A stretch of DNA of 64,000 nt from Dromiciops gliroides. Taxonomy: Eukaryota; Chordata; Mammalia; Microbiotheria; Microbiotheriidae. This document shows positions 1 to 12,599 of this stretch, piece after piece. The position numbers were made by a program, and so were the translations under genes. Each line of letters opens with the position of its first letter. The stretch's first letter is position 1. Location: positions 31,314,814 through 31,378,813 of the forward strand of contig NC_057863.1 of the NCBI RefSeq assembly GCF_019393635.1. Direction: 5' to 3'. Under the pieces are notes generated by a model, which was given only the letters and a program-made list of their open reading frames with translations, searched no databases and was not told where the DNA came from.

Positions 1-2039
1 TAACAAACTACCACCTCTTCCTGTCCTAATCCTCTTGGTTCACTCACTAGCTGCCTAAGCAAAGACCCTGCTCCTTCCTCAGTGCTAGGCCTCCTGAATT
101 CCTGTCCTGCCCTGTGACTTATGGGACTGCCATTCCATCATTAGCAGATCTCCCTTCACTTTAGAACTCTTTCATATACTTTCTGTCTTCTTTTGCTTAT
201 GGACCCCCCCCCCAAAAGACACTGCATCCCTGGCTATGACCCCCACACACACACACCTCTGACCCTTGTGCTGCCTACTTCACTGTCGTGGTCTTGGCTC
301 TTTATTGCCACCGCTCACCAACCTCTTATTTGAGGCTCACACCATCCGCCTACATCACCCTGTCCAGTGCCCTCATTGAAGCTCTCTCCTAACCCTAACT
401 TGGTCTCCTTCCTTTCTAAAGTTCAGTCCTCTCAAACCCAAGGACTTCAATGAATACACTTATGTCCTGTGGCCTTTCAGCTCACCAGATTTCTCAGCTC
501 CTATGACTTAGCTGCACGCAGAGATGGTTATGGTTTTGACAACATCATCCATAATTTCTCCTTATTTCATTTCTCTTGAGCCTGTTCCTTGTCCTTATAT
601 AAACCTTAAGTCACTCCAGCCCTCCTCACTCTCCCAGCAGCACTAGCATGAATGAGAAAACAGTTGTAATGGACTCATTGTCAAGCACTGTGGCTCAACC
701 CTGCTCTGGCCTCACTTTTCTCCCTTCCGTCTTGACCCGGTGATTGACGGGCGCTCTAACTGTCCACTGTCTTCTACCTTCAGATCCTTGCCCCTTTGTC
801 TTATTACCCATAATTGGTCAAACACTGGGGGAAGCTGGAGAACACCCACGGTCTGCCTTCTCCCCTCCCGTGAAAAGCTGATGACTGCTTCCAGAGTCGC
901 TCCGCTGTGCTGGTTGGGTCTACGACAGGCGGTCGTCTCTGATTTCAACCAGGTCCTCCCCGCTTTGGGCCAAGCTTTGTGTTCTCTTCTCTCACTACCC
1001 CACACGCTCGCCCCTCGGTCCCAGCACAGGACCGGGCTTCCTTTTTTCTCACCTACCACATACCTCCGAATCCCCAGGACTAGGTGGCCCCCAGACCCTT
1101 GATTCTCCAAGAACTTGCTCTCTCCGGATACCCTTTCACCAATTTTCCACCTCTCCCTGTCTGCCGGCTCCTCGGCCGTTTACAAACAGCCGATTTCTAT
1201 CATCATCCTTTTAAAAAAATGTTTTAATCTTCAACTGACTTTGCCTCCTCATGTCATCCTGTATCTCTCCCCCCTTCATAACTGTGCTTCTGGGAGGAAA
1301 AAACTTACTGTTTTCCTCTACTTGCTGCTTTCTTCCCATTTATTTCTCAAACCCTTGTAAATCAAGCTCCCAACTCCAGCCCTCGGCATCTCTCCCATTG
1401 ACTCGTTTCCCATTCGCACAGGGACTATCTTATTAACCCCACTCACCTTAACCGTTACAATGGCATATGCATTTGCCTTCCTGCTCCAATTCCTCCCCAC
1501 AGCTGCTGGAGGAGCACACCCAAAGCATGCCTCCAACAACATCACCCCCTATTCCAGCAGCTCCTCCATTTAATATTTAGAGACTTTCACCGTCTGGCTC
1601 CAGCCCACCCTTCCGGACTGATGACCTAGCGTTCTCCCTCAACTACTCTATAATAGGCTATGTCCCACCTGCCGGAAGCCTTTTCTTATTCCTCCTTTTC
1701 AGTATTACTCTGTCCTCAAATCTTTACATTATTTCCCACTGCCAAGTAAGCTCTATTTTAAAAAAAACCAGCCTGAATCCACTTCACAAGGTAATCACTT
1801 CATAGATGCTCATTATATTGAAATGAATTCTGATGTCTCTTGTTGGAACCCGACCCCTTTCCTTTTCCTGTTCTCTCTCTACCTGGCTCCCTCCCTTGGC
1901 AGTTTTGTTCACCCCTGAAGCGTCAATCATGACCTGATTAGGTCATTTAACTCCTAAAGCTGTCTCTCAAACTCTGAGCTCTCTTTTTAGTTTCAGACCC
2001 GCGTCACCAGGCCCCCGGGTCACCTTCTCTGGACATCCC
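1..2039 (+). repeat. Pyrimidine-rich sequence, probably old L2-like LINE
   Basis: The + strand is strongly C/T-rich with few G. It reads like the sense strand of a decayed L2/CR1-type ORF2 (short phrases such as AAGGACTTCAATG near 440). The ORFs here are short, overlap on both strands and have no recognisable domain. No gene is seen. Family assignment is tentative. Confidence 0.35.
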
Positions 2040-2177
<138 letters not shown>

Positions 2178-2670
2178 AGCTCTTTCTTTGAACCTCCCTA
2201 AGCACTGATCCCAGAAAGGGGTTGGGGGAGGGGGCACTTCAGGGTTAAGTGACTAGAGTCACATAGTCAAGATGTGTCACATTGTGTTGAATGAAGCCAG
2301 CTTTTTGTCCGCTGTGACTCACTGCTTCCCTAATATAATTATTATGGTTTGCATTTTTTGTGGTCCCCAGTCCATTTTTATTGAGACCTACTGATTGGAT
2401 ACAGTCAGTTATTATTAGAACTATTGAAATATGTTAATACTTTGTGGGGACAATGGAACAGAACGCTTGAGGTCAGTGCCATTTTGGAAGATCTGAAATG
2501 GACCTTCGATGTGCTTTTGGCCAACATAAGGGCCCTTATTAGAATTTCCTCATGGGAAACTTTGGTTCACAGCCCCAGCATCACCCCGATAGGATGAGGA
2601 CCCACTCACCTCATGATGTGGTTGGCCCTTTTTGTTGCTGTCCCTTAGGCCACAAGATGTTGTTCCCTTC

Positions 2671-2818
2671 TCTTTTTTTTTTTTTTTAAGTGAGGCAATT
2701 GGGGTTAAGTGACTTGCCCAGGGTCACACAGCTAGTAAGTGTCTGAGGCCGGATTTGAACTCAGGTCCTCCTGACTCCAGGGCCGGTGCTCTATCCACCG
2801 CGCCACCTAGCTGCCCCT
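2671..2818 (-). repeat. Short marsupial SINE (MON1/WSINE1-type)
   Basis: Poly-T at the left, then the reverse complement of the SINE, ending GCCACCTAGCTGCCCC at the right. It belongs to the AATTGCCTCA-tail subtype. Confidence 0.92.
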
Positions 2819-3167
2819 CACTTCTCTTTTTGGCATTTTACATTCAGCAGCCAAAACAGCCACGCATGAATTGATGGGTTAGTTTAAAGACTGCACCAGA
2901 AAAGGAAGCTTGGCTACCTATGGTGACTTATGTGCACTCCCATCGTCTGCGATGGTGAGCAGAGGTGTTTCTCCTGGTTTCTATGAGGAGTATCGTTCCC
3001 TAAGATCATTGGTTTGCTGTGGTTGGCGTGATCAAAATTAGTTTTGTTTCTCCCTGGTGAAAACCTCTGTATCCCTGCATACCATTAGATCAGGTCGTGC
3101 AGCTTGACCACAACAGGCTTGATCGCAGGCCACTAGGGAATACTAGCTACTCCTTTGAAAGAGCATG

Positions 3168-3366
3168 GGGGGGGGGGCACCTAGGTGGTGCAGAGGATAG
3201 AGCACCAGCCTGGATTCGGGAGGATCTGAGTTCAAATCCGGCCTTAGACACTTACTAGCTGTGTGACCCTGGGCAAGTCACTTAACCCCAATTGCCTCAC
3301 TTTAAAAAAGAAGCGATAAGAGTTCTCCAAGAATGTCCGTCATTAAAGCAAAATCTTTGAAAAAAA
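3168..3366 (+). repeat. Short marsupial SINE with possible 3' transduced flank
   Basis: The SINE body runs to about 3310 with an A-rich end. A further 50 bp of non-SINE sequence ends in a second A-run at 3360-3367. AGAGCATGGG occurs at 3160-3169 and 3369-3378, so the direct repeat encloses SINE plus extra sequence. Confidence 0.8.
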
Positions 3367-3939
3367 AGAGAGCATGGGCTAGAGTCAAAATTCCAACAAT
3401 GACAAAAAAAACCAAACACACACAAGGATCAGCATCCCAGAGGAGAAAGCAAGTCATTATGATCATGGCCATTTAATGGAGGGCCACCTTTTAGGAGTAG
3501 AAACATGGAGAAATAGACAGATAGGAGTGGACAAGGCATGAAACTGGGATTACGGAAGAGCAGCCGATTTAGGATTAGGCTATTCTAGAAAATGCTTATC
3601 TTGGAGAGCAAGTGGGAATGGGGGGGCGGGGGTAGCCAGAGGGAAGCTACAGGGTCAGGGCAGGAATTTTTACACAAATGAGCATCTCGCTTCTCCCCCA
3701 ATTCCTCTTAGCCTGATGTACTGAAATAATTGTTTTAGACATTTGGGGACCATTTAGTTTAAATTTTTTCAAAGTAGGAAAACTGTACAATTAAGATCAT
3801 TTCCTTTAAGAGAAACATTAAAAGCATTCTTACCAGAAACGGCTATAAAACAAGAAAAAAATAAATGAGCAAGAATGTCCACCACCCCAAGGGAAAAAAA
3901 GCTAGTGAAGTTGGTCTTGTACTCTCAGCCTTTAAAACA

Positions 3940-5065
3940 TGGCAAGTAGTTACCATCAAAAGTATGTCACACTAGGCAAATTAAGAACTAGATGAGTGGA
4001 ATTGAATAGTTATAAACACCAAATACATGTATACAAAAGGTTAGTGTCTGACAAACATATAGAAAATAAAAACTGAGGAAAGGAATCATTTAACAAATGT
4101 ACTTGGGAAAACAGGTCAACAATTTAATGGGAAACGGATTTAAACCTATATACAACATATATCAGTGAGTTCCACCTAGAAGGAAGCCTTACAGATTAAA
4201 AATGGTATTATAGGGGAAGCTACGTGATACAGTGGATAAAGCATTGGCCCTGGATTCAGGAGGACCTGAGTTCAAATACAGCCTCAGATACTTGACACTA
4301 GCTTAAACCTCATTGTCCTGCCCAAAAAAAATGGTATTATAAAAGATGGAAGATATAAAAAGAAATGTTGAAAACTATCTTTACATGTAACTGGAAATTT
4401 TTTTAAAATACTTTTATGTTAAAAAAAGAAAAAAGATGGAAGAAAATGGAAAAAATAGATTTACTCCAATTACACAGGGAAAATTATTTTTTCAACAAAT
4501 AGAATGATTAGGTATATGATAAATATTTAAAGAATTTTGATTTTGCTTAATCAAATACAACAAAAATAGTTTTAAAATGAGAGCAATGTTTATACAAATA
4601 TGTATAAGAAACTTAAAAATCCATAGGGGTAACTCATAGTCTATAATGAATAAATGGTCAAAGGATATTAGACAGTTTTCAAAAGGTGAAATACAGATTG
4701 TTAACATGTGAAAAAATGTTCATCTTTACCCAAAATAGGGCAAATAAAAATAAATGTAAAGTGCTAATACACATCAAAAATCATTAAGAGCCACAAGATA
4801 ATGGTGGCACTGGGTGGAGAAGAGGGTGGATCATTTGTTGCTGGTGGAATTGCAAATGTGTAGAAGCTTTATGGGAAACAAATCTGGTAATACAAAGTGA
4901 AAAATGCATGTATCGTTTGATCTAATAATTCTATTGTGGGGAATATGCCTTAAATTGTTCTTAAAAACAGAAAATGCCGCCTGTTCCGATCTTCACAGCG
5001 GCATTACATGCAGATGTAAGAGATGGGAAAGAGCCAAAATGTGCCATGATGAGGGAATGGTTCAG
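3940..5065 (+). repeat. Old L1 fragment, ORF2 3' part
   Basis: Sense phrases typical of marsupial L1 ORF2 are present, for example AAATGGTCAAAGGATAT at 4652 and AATGGTTCAG at 5058. It is decayed, interrupted by a SINE at 4213-4327, and runs up to a MIR. Confidence 0.6.
4213..4327 (+). repeat. Short marsupial SINE, internally shortened
   Basis: The core is recognisable but TTACTAGCTGTGTGACC is missing. The direct repeat AAAATGGTATTATA lies at 4199-4212 and again at 4328-4341. Confidence 0.88.
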
Positions 5066-5069
5066 TAAC

Positions 5070-5328
5070 AGCAAAAATAACAGCTAACATTTATATAGCA
5101 ATTGCTCTGTGCCAGGCACCTTGCTCAGGGCATTACAATTATTATCCCATTTTATCCTCACAACTCTGGAAAGTGGTTATTCCCATTTTACAGAGGGTGA
5201 AACCGAGGCAGAGAGAGGTGAAGTGACTTGCCCAGGGTCACACAGCTAGCAAGTGTCTGAGCTTGGATTTGAACTTGGGTCTCCCTGACTCTGGGCTCAG
5301 CACTCTATCCACTGTTCCATCTAGCTGT
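5070..5328 (-). repeat. Near full-length MIR/THER1 SINE
   Basis: It reads ACATTTATATAGCA, then CATTTTACAGA, then GGTCACACAGCTAG, then CTCTATCCACT, the reverse complement of a CORE-SINE including its 3' part. Confidence 0.9.
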
Positions 5329-5616
5329 ATATAAGATCAACAAGTATGAGGAATATAAATGTAATCCCACGATATGACACTTTTCACCTATTTTACCAGT
5401 CTTAGGCAACCAAGAGAGACAGAAATGTGGAGTACCAGTGCAGGGCAGTCATACAAAGAGCAAAGAGTTTGGGCCCTGGCCAAGCGCTTTGACAGGACTT
5501 TTTCACAGGGCCAGACACAGCACCTTAGGCGACTTAGGAGAAGTGGAGAGGGGAGCTGGGCATGTGGGAAGTCCAGGGGGCTTCTCAGAAGAATGTCCAT
5601 TAAAAGTCCCATAGAG

Positions 5617-5770
5617 GGGGCAGCTAGATGGCACAGTGGTTAAAGCGTTGGCCCTGGATTCAGGAGTACCTGAGTTCAAATCCGGCCTCAGACACTTAAC
5701 ACTTACTAGCTGTGTGACCCTGGGCAAGTCGCTTAACCCCCATTGCCCCGCAAAAAAAAAAAAAAAAAAA
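5617..5770 (+). repeat. Short marsupial SINE (CCCCATTGCCCCGC-tail subtype)
   Basis: Complete SINE with a 24-base A tail. The exact direct repeat AAAAGTCCCATAGAG lies at 5602-5616 and 5771-5785. Confidence 0.96.
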
Positions 5771-5785
5771 AAAAGTCCCATAGAG

Positions 5786-6542
5786 TCTGTTTGACTTGGC
5801 AAACAGCAGTGCGCCCGGAGGGGATTATCACCACTGGCCCCACAAGGTAGTGATGGGAAAAGTCTTTCCCCTCACCTCTTGTGACGCTTGAGACCTCGAC
5901 CGCTGGGACAGCACTCCTCTGCTGATGGCTTCCCGGTGAGTCTGTTCCCATGGCAAGTGAAGGACAAGACTAAAGAGAGCAGGGGGACTTGGAGATTCAG
6001 CCTTCGCCAGGAGTCTGTGTTCAGCTGCTTTGTGGTTTATGCCATTATATTTTTACTTTTGATTCCACTTCAGTAAATACATTTAACCTGTTCTGAATGA
6101 TGAATTCACTGGGGCTGTGCAGAGAAAGGAGCATGATTGGGGAGCCAAGTGAGTGGGGAGGGGGCACATAAGCAGAGAGAGTGATGAGTTATTTGGGGAC
6201 ATTACCCATTGAATGGAGATTCACCTTAACCTACAATCTGTAATCCACACCTGTGGAGCTGAAACAGAACCAGACACTGCTGTTGATGCTCAGTCATTAG
6301 TGGGTTGGTCAGGCACTTTTTGCCCATGCTTAGGTGGAAGTAAGCTGGTGTAGGCAAAGCTTCAAGCTCCCCCTGGTGGCTTGCACAGATACCATCTCTA
6401 TGGCCATTGTTGTAAGCCACACCCCTCAGTGCAAAAAAGGCTTTTGTTCACCCAGCATTAAATGTAAGGGGATGGTTTTGCACAAAAATCTGGAAAGATC
6501 TTTATGAAACAAACAGGAAAGAACAAGAAAAAGCAGAAGAGA
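5786..6542. other. Unique-looking sequence, no gene seen
   Basis: No repeat family or coding region is recognised. Short ORFs on both strands have no family features. It lies between two SINEs. Confidence 0.5.
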
Positions 6543-6686
6543 GGGGCAGCTAGGTGGCGCAGTGGATAAAGCACCGGCCCTGGATTCAAGAGGACCCCAG
6601 TTCAAATCTGGCGTCAGACAGTTGACACTTACTAGCTATGTGACCCTGGGCAAGTCACCTAATCCTCATTGCCCCACAAAAAAAAA
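6543..6686 (+). repeat. Short marsupial SINE
   Basis: GGGGCAGCTAGGTGGCGCAG start, complete body and A tail. Flanks AAAAAGCAGAAGAG and AGAAAAAGTAGA are similar and may be the direct repeat. Confidence 0.93.
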
Positions 6687-7189
6687 GTTTTTTAAAGATG
6701 AGAAAAAGTAGAATATAAAACACATTAACCATGGCCACACAAGAGGAAAAGCAAACAAGAAATAAGGGACAAAGAGTCCCGATGGATAATTGGAGGGTGC
6801 GGCTTACAGGCAGCTTTGATGTTTTTATGCATTTAGAGGGAACAATTGAAATGTAAACGGTGACTAAGCACATTTAATGGCATGGGTTGGCAGTATATTT
6901 TTGAGGCTCAAATGGATCTGTGATCTGATTGACTTGGAAGTTCCCTCCAATGATGTGACTTGCACTGTCTGCAGGTCACAGTCATGCCTGCCCAGTCCGT
7001 GCAGCTCTTCACCACACCCTCCCTTTCGGTGCATACAGAAGACCCGGCCTGCACATTAGAGGACTTCCTCAAATTTCCCCATCAGCCGGAGTGCTGTCAG
7101 TGAAGTGCTGCGGCTCGCACCTGTCATCTTCCACCCTCAACAAGTGACCAGCCCATCTTCTCTTCCTATCATACATTTCCTTGGTGGCA

Positions 7190-7782
7190 TCTTTTTAAAA
7201 AATTTCTGTATTAGTCATATTGTGAAAGAAGAATCTGAACAAAAGAGGGAAACCTCAAAAAATAAAAAATAGAAATAGAAACAGTTTGGTTCAGTCTGCA
7301 TCCAGATTCCACAGCTCTTTTTTCTGGATGTGGAGAGCATTTTCCATCATGAGTCTTTTGGAATTATCTTGGATCATTGTATTGCTGAGAAGAGTTAAAT
7401 CTATCACAGTTGATCCTCACACAGTGTTATTGATACTGTGTACAATGTTCTCCTGGTTCTGCTCATTTCACTCAGCATCAGTTCATGTAAGTTTTTCCAG
7501 GTTTTTCTGAAATCTGCCTGCTCATCGTTTCTTACAGCACAGTAGTATTCCATTACGTTCATATACCACAACTTGTTTAGCCATTCCCCAGTTGCTGGGC
7601 ATCCTCTCAATTTCCAATTCTTTGCCACCACAAAAAGAGCAGCTATAAATATTTTTGTACATGTGGGCCCTTTTCCCTTTTTTATGATCTTTTTGGGATA
7701 AAGTGGTATTGCTGGGTAAAAGGGTATGCACAGTTTTATAGCCCTTTGGGCATAGTTCTAAATTGCTCTCCAGAACATTTTT
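7190..7782 (-). repeat. L1 3' end (ORF2 C-terminus and 3' UTR)
   Basis: The minus strand encodes LWYMNVMEYYCAVRNDEQ, the conserved end of marsupial L1 ORF2, followed by 3' UTR at 7190-7290. It is 5'-truncated near FWRAIWN. Confidence 0.9.
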
Positions 7783-7802
7783 TACTCTTTTTACTACTTA
7801 TA

Positions 7803-8113
7803 GCTAAGATATACAGGGAACTAAGTCAAATATATAACACCAAAATCCATTCCCCTACAGATCATTTGATCAAAGGACAAATGACTAAAAAGAATTGCAA
7901 AATATTAGCAGCCATCTAAAAGATCGCTCCAAATCACAAAAAAGAAAAACAATACAACTCATAGGTTTCACTTCCCACACTGCAAATTCACAGAGATGAT
8001 AAAAGATGGGAATAGCCAGTGTTGCAATGGTTGTAGATCGAGGGGCACATGGGTGCACTGCTTGTGAGTAGGGCATCGAATCCGTGCCACCAGAGTGGAA
8101 AGCACTGGAATTG
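7803..8113 (+). repeat. L1 ORF2 fragment in opposite orientation
   Basis: ATATACAGGGAACTAAGTCAAA (shortened here to ATATACAGGGAACTAAG) and GATGATAAAAGATGGG are sense L1 ORF2 phrases. It lies head to head with the L1 at 7190-7782. It may be the inverted 5' part of that copy, or a separate older insertion. Confidence 0.65.
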
Positions 8114-8687
8114 TGAGGTGAGCTTGGGAGAGGGGGTTCCTGAGAAGGAACTTAAGCACTCAAAGATCACAAGTTGGGCAGTTATTACAAGCAGAGATGC
8201 AAACACGTGTGGCTCCTTCCCCCTACATTCCCAAGGGCACACGATGACAGCGGTGGCTCAGGTATACAGCAAGCTGGGAACCCCTATGGAGACCCCAGAT
8301 CTCCTGGCCTCTGTTCTTAGGGCTGACTGTGGTCGCTAGGCACATTCACAGAGACAGAGTGGGGCTCTACGAGCAGTCAGCCACCCCCTTTATCAACCGC
8401 AAGGATACTGTGATTAGTAAAGTTTGCTAACCTTGCATACCTGAGTGAGACGAAGTTTGCTAAAGTGAGTTTTGCCAACCCTACATTCATAACCCTAAAA
8501 GTCGATGACCATGCCAATTGACAGATCCATCAGAACTTCACTGTGTATAGGTGGGTCAATCAGTGGGCAAATGTGCAACTAAGGCTGAGCAATAGGCCAA
8601 TCCTTACAGAAATTTTGCTAAGAAAATGATTAAAATGTCCATATGATTTGACCTACAGATTCCACTGCTAGACCTATATCCTATTCT
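8114..8687. other. Unique-looking sequence, no gene seen
   Basis: No recognised repeat or coding region. Short ORFs lack any family feature. Confidence 0.45.
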
Positions 8688-8887
8688 TTCTTCCTTCCTT
8701 CCTTCCTTCCTTTCTTTTCTTTTCTTTTCTTTTTTTTCTTTCTTTCTTTTTGCAGGGCAATGAGGGTTAAGTGACTTGCCCAGGGTCACACAGCTAGTAA
8801 GTGTCAAGTGTCTGAGTCCGGATTTGAACTCAGGTACTCCTGACTCCAGGGCCGGTGTTCTTTCCACTGCGCCACCTAGCTGCCCCT
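8688..8887 (-). repeat. Short marsupial SINE with expanded T/C tail
   Basis: The SINE body occupies 8752-8887. Its tail, seen as T on this strand, has become a (TTCC)n/(TTTTC)n microsatellite at 8688-8751. Confidence 0.93.
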
Positions 8888-8929
8888 CCACAAGCATATT
8901 AACAAAATAGACTAAGGAGAACATTAACA

Positions 8930-9132
8930 AACTAAATGTACATTTAATAAATTATAATGAACAGTTAACCTAAAATGAGCACAAAAGAGGGATATTAAAA
9001 ATCAAAGAAGAAATAGGTAAATTGGAAACAAACAAAAAAATCCAACCCAGAGGTGACAAAGCTAAAAGCTGGTTCTTCGAAAAGACTTTAAAAATTGCTA
9101 ACATTTTAGCTAATCTGATTTTTAAAAAGAGA
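8930..9132 (+). repeat. L1 ORF2 fragment
   Basis: The + strand encodes KAKSWFFEKTLKIANILANL, matching the conserved KTKSWFFEKTNKI-type segment of L1 ORF2 just upstream of the reverse transcriptase. Confidence 0.8.
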
Positions 9133-9607
9133 CCAAAGCATTTGTCTCCCCTCCCACCACTATCACCAAGTTCACTTCCAAATACAACGTGGTTGCTGGC
9201 TGAGTGGCTCTGCTCAGTGTCTGGGCTGTAGGGTTGATTGCCCACTGGGCTAAGCAGTCAGGTCTCAAGATTGTGCTGGCCAGTGCTGGTGTGAATTGCA
9301 GTTCTTGTACCTTATGCTGTCTCACAAGATCCTGAACCAAACGGAGGGAGATATCCTTGTCCCAGACATGGGATTTCTAGACTGTGTGCCCATCAGCTGC
9401 ACGGCAGCTCTGGGTGGGAAGGCCCCCTTCAAATGGAGACAACGTCAAAGATTGATTCGGCACCCTCTTCCACCTCAGTAGCCAATCCAAAGACCCCTCT
9501 TCACTACACAGTAAGGAGACAGGACACTATTATAGAATACTCAAGCATCCCCTGAAGTCCACAGGAAGAACATACTGAACATGCCCCTAAGGACTGGGCT
9601 CTCGTTG
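9133..9607. other. Unassigned sequence
   Basis: Moderate GC, no repeat recognised. ORFs of about 60-70 codons lie on both strands without known features. A decayed retrocopy is possible but I cannot name a parent. Confidence 0.35.
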
Positions 9608-9872
9608 GCCAGCCTCCATTGTTGTTCAGTCATGTCCCACTCTTGGTGACCCCGTGGGCTGTAGCATACTCATAATATCCATGGGGTTTTCTTGTCAAAG
9701 AATGTAGAGTGCTTTGCCATTTCCTTTTCTGGTTCATTTTACAGATGAGGAAACTGAGACAAACAGGGTTAACCAGGGTCACACAGCCAGTCAGTGTTTG
9801 AGGTTGGATTTGAACTTGGGTCTTCCTGACCCCAGACCCAGCACTCTAGCCAAAGAGCCACCTAGCTGCTTC
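9608..9872 (-). repeat. MAR1-type long marsupial SINE
   Basis: It reads TTGTTCAGTCATGTCCCA, TTTTCTTGTCAAAG, TTTACAGATGAGGAAACTGAG, then GGTCACACAGCCAG and a degenerate CACCTAGCTGCTTCC, the reverse complement of MAR1. Confidence 0.92.
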
Positions 9873-10359
9873 CTGGTCTCCATTACCCCAAACAAAATCA
9901 CAGACCTTTTGAGAGTTGCCAAGGACCTCAGTGGCTGTCGAGCATAGACCTCCAAGAAGAGGAAACACACCAGGTCTCCAGGCAGCACACAGCCCCCTCG
10001 TGCTGCCTCTGAACAGCTCCGGGTCTTAGGAAGTGTGCCCTGACATCAAGCCTCGATTTCCCTTCTTGTAAACAGCAAATACAAAACAGAACACGCTTTG
10101 TGTAAATCGCTCCTGCCTCTGCCTTCTGTGGCCAGAGAGGTCGGATTCCTCCCCCAGATACCTAAACATCACTGTGCTTGTGCGGCTCTGGACACTCCAG
10201 ACGGTTCTCTTGGGGGCTGCTTCATGCTGCCAACATCCCACACCCTTTCCCAAACAACTGCTATAATAACCATGCTTGGCTTGTTTGGGTCATGTCTACA
10301 TCTCTTTACCCCAACACCACAGAGACATTCAATAACAGAGAGGGGGAGATGAAGTAATA

Positions 10360-10556
10360 GCTAGCTGGCCTTAATATAGTGCTTTAAGGTTCCTTGTTAT
10401 CTCATTGGATCCTCCGAAGGTTAATGCTAACATTATTCCCATTTTACAGAGGAGGAAACCGAGACTAAGGATATTGAAATGATTTGCCCATCGTCACAAA
10501 GCCAGTAAGTGCCTGAGGCAAGATTTGCATTCAGACCTCTATTCACTGAGCTACGG
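10360..10556 (-). repeat. MIR/THER1 SINE
   Basis: It contains TTATCTCATTGGATCCTC, CATTTTACAGAGGAGGAAAC and GTCACAAAGCCAGTAAGTG in CORE-SINE order on the minus strand. Confidence 0.85.
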
Positions 10557-12139
10557 ACAGAGACACATACTCCTTTATGAAGTCACAGTCACCTGTGGTT
10601 TTTCCCTAAGTTCTTTTTGGTCTCAGCTTTGCCCATTAGCAAACACACTTAGATAAAGCTTCTAAGAGAGATCACACATTGGTCTTTAATGTTTAATTAC
10701 CCTCAAAACAGCCTGCCCATGAAAGTTATGACCAGAGATAAGGAGGAATCTATTATAAAAATGATATTGTATTTGGGTTACAGTTTATGGGTCGTTTGTG
10801 GAATTCAGACAGACAAAATAGTATCCAGATACTCCTGCTGGGAGTTTACAAGGTAGGTTAGTAGGGTAAATGACTCTAAGAAGTAAATCATTTACTTGGC
10901 CTCTTGGAACAATATTGAATAACAGGTGACACCTGTCTAGCAGCCTCGCGGGTTAGTCCTTTGCTGCAAAGGTTTCCCTGTTGATTATGGATACATTAAA
11001 AAAAAAACTGACCATTAATTATACTTGTCACTTTGAAAAATTGCCCAAGAGTCCGGGGGCATCATCACCTTCTACACTTACATCTTTCTGTTGGTTCATT
11101 TCCTTCTTATGGAAAAAGTTCTGGGTTCAGTTTAATTCATTTCTACATGACAGGATGTTCAAGCAGATCTTGGACTATTTCCCTGAAGGCAAAAGAAACA
11201 AAAAGAATCCGAAATTCATTCAGATTCTCTATTTCTTACAAAATAAAACTGGAAAGAAAAAAAAAAAACAGAAAAAAACCCCAATGCCTCACAGATCCAA
11301 TGTATTTGGAAATACATTAGAAGTGAATTATTTAATTCTCAGTGCTGTACCTTTATTTAGTTTGGTTTGTCATTCTTTCCACACTGACCCTCTTTTGAAC
11401 TTTACTACTTATGTTCCTTACTATTGTGCCTTGTACAGCATGTACGTGCTGACACCGGAATGGGATGATGAAAATGAACGTCTCTGCTCTCAAGCCACAC
11501 AACATCGTAGACTCAGATTTGGAAGGAACCACAGATGCCATCCAGTCCGTCACTTATGAACCTGACTGAGTTGAAAATACCTAGGTCCATGTATGATCAA
11601 GACATAAAAGTATGAGGCCATAAAGTGGAAAGCCCCCTAATATGAATATAGACCCGCAAATGCCCTTGAGAACTCAGCCAATAAACCATACTGATCTGGT
11701 TGGACCATTGCCACAGACTGAACTGGTGCCCACAATCACCCCCACATAACTGATCCCTTGAAACTTAAAGACCATGTTCCTAATTAGATGTTGCCAATAC
11801 TAAATATGCATAATACACAAGCCACATGGAAATCAACCAGTTTATCAATAAGCATGAAGTCAGTCCATGCAAGCTTCTCATGCAGAAAGCAACTGAGTCA
11901 TCATTTATCTTTCTAGTTATTTGGTAGGTGCTAAATTTCTACTCTGCCGCACAATTTCTACCAATTTCTCTTCATAACATTCATATCATTGTGTCATGGA
12001 AAAAGGGTGGATTCTGTAAACAAAGGTGACCAAGATAAGATCAACAACTGCCCTATATGCCTATGTTCTCATCTATACAAAATCTAAGACTGGAATTCAC
12101 ATGCATCATGATCATCCTCAGTGAGAGTATTATAAGGAG
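10557..12139. other. No gene recognised
   Basis: AT-rich sequence with a 192-codon ORF on + (10981-11559) that has low-complexity Lys stretches, a competing ORF in another frame and no domain. I see no repeat I can name and no sign of an exon. Confidence 0.5.
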
Positions 12140-12152
12140 AAAATAAACTTTT

Positions 12153-12312
12153 AAATTTCTTTTTGTTTTTGTTTTTTGGTGGGGCAATGAGGGTTAAGTG
12201 ACTTGCCCAGGGTCACACAGTCTGAGTGTCAAGTGTCTGAGGCCAAATTTGAACTCAGGTCCTCCTGAATCTAAGGCTGGCGCTTTATCCACTGCACCAC
12301 CTAGCTGCCCCC
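12153..12312 (-). repeat. Short marsupial SINE
   Basis: T-rich tail at left, complete body ending CACCTAGCTGCCCCC. The exact direct repeat AAAATAAACTTTT lies at 12140-12152 and 12313-12325. Confidence 0.96.
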
Positions 12313-12599
12313 AAAATAAACTTTTGTAAGTGATATTCCACAATGGGCCACATCTTTACCATCATGCAATTGGCTGAAATATAGAAAATATAAGCTCCCA
12401 CTGTGCTTACTGCTTACTGATTATTTTTAAAGTATTTCATCAGGTAGAGAAAAACAATGCCTTAAGGGCATCCTTTCCAACAAGGAGTCTTCATATCCAT
12501 CCACCAAAATCATGCAAGGTTGCTTGAAAGCTGTAACAATATAATCTTGTTCTGTAATCCACTGGTCATAGACATCAGGAAAGGTATAGAACAGAGAGA

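Noticed and set aside
10981-11559. 192-codon ORF on +
   Set aside because: Low-complexity Lys stretches from A-runs, a competing frame, no domain and no splice context.
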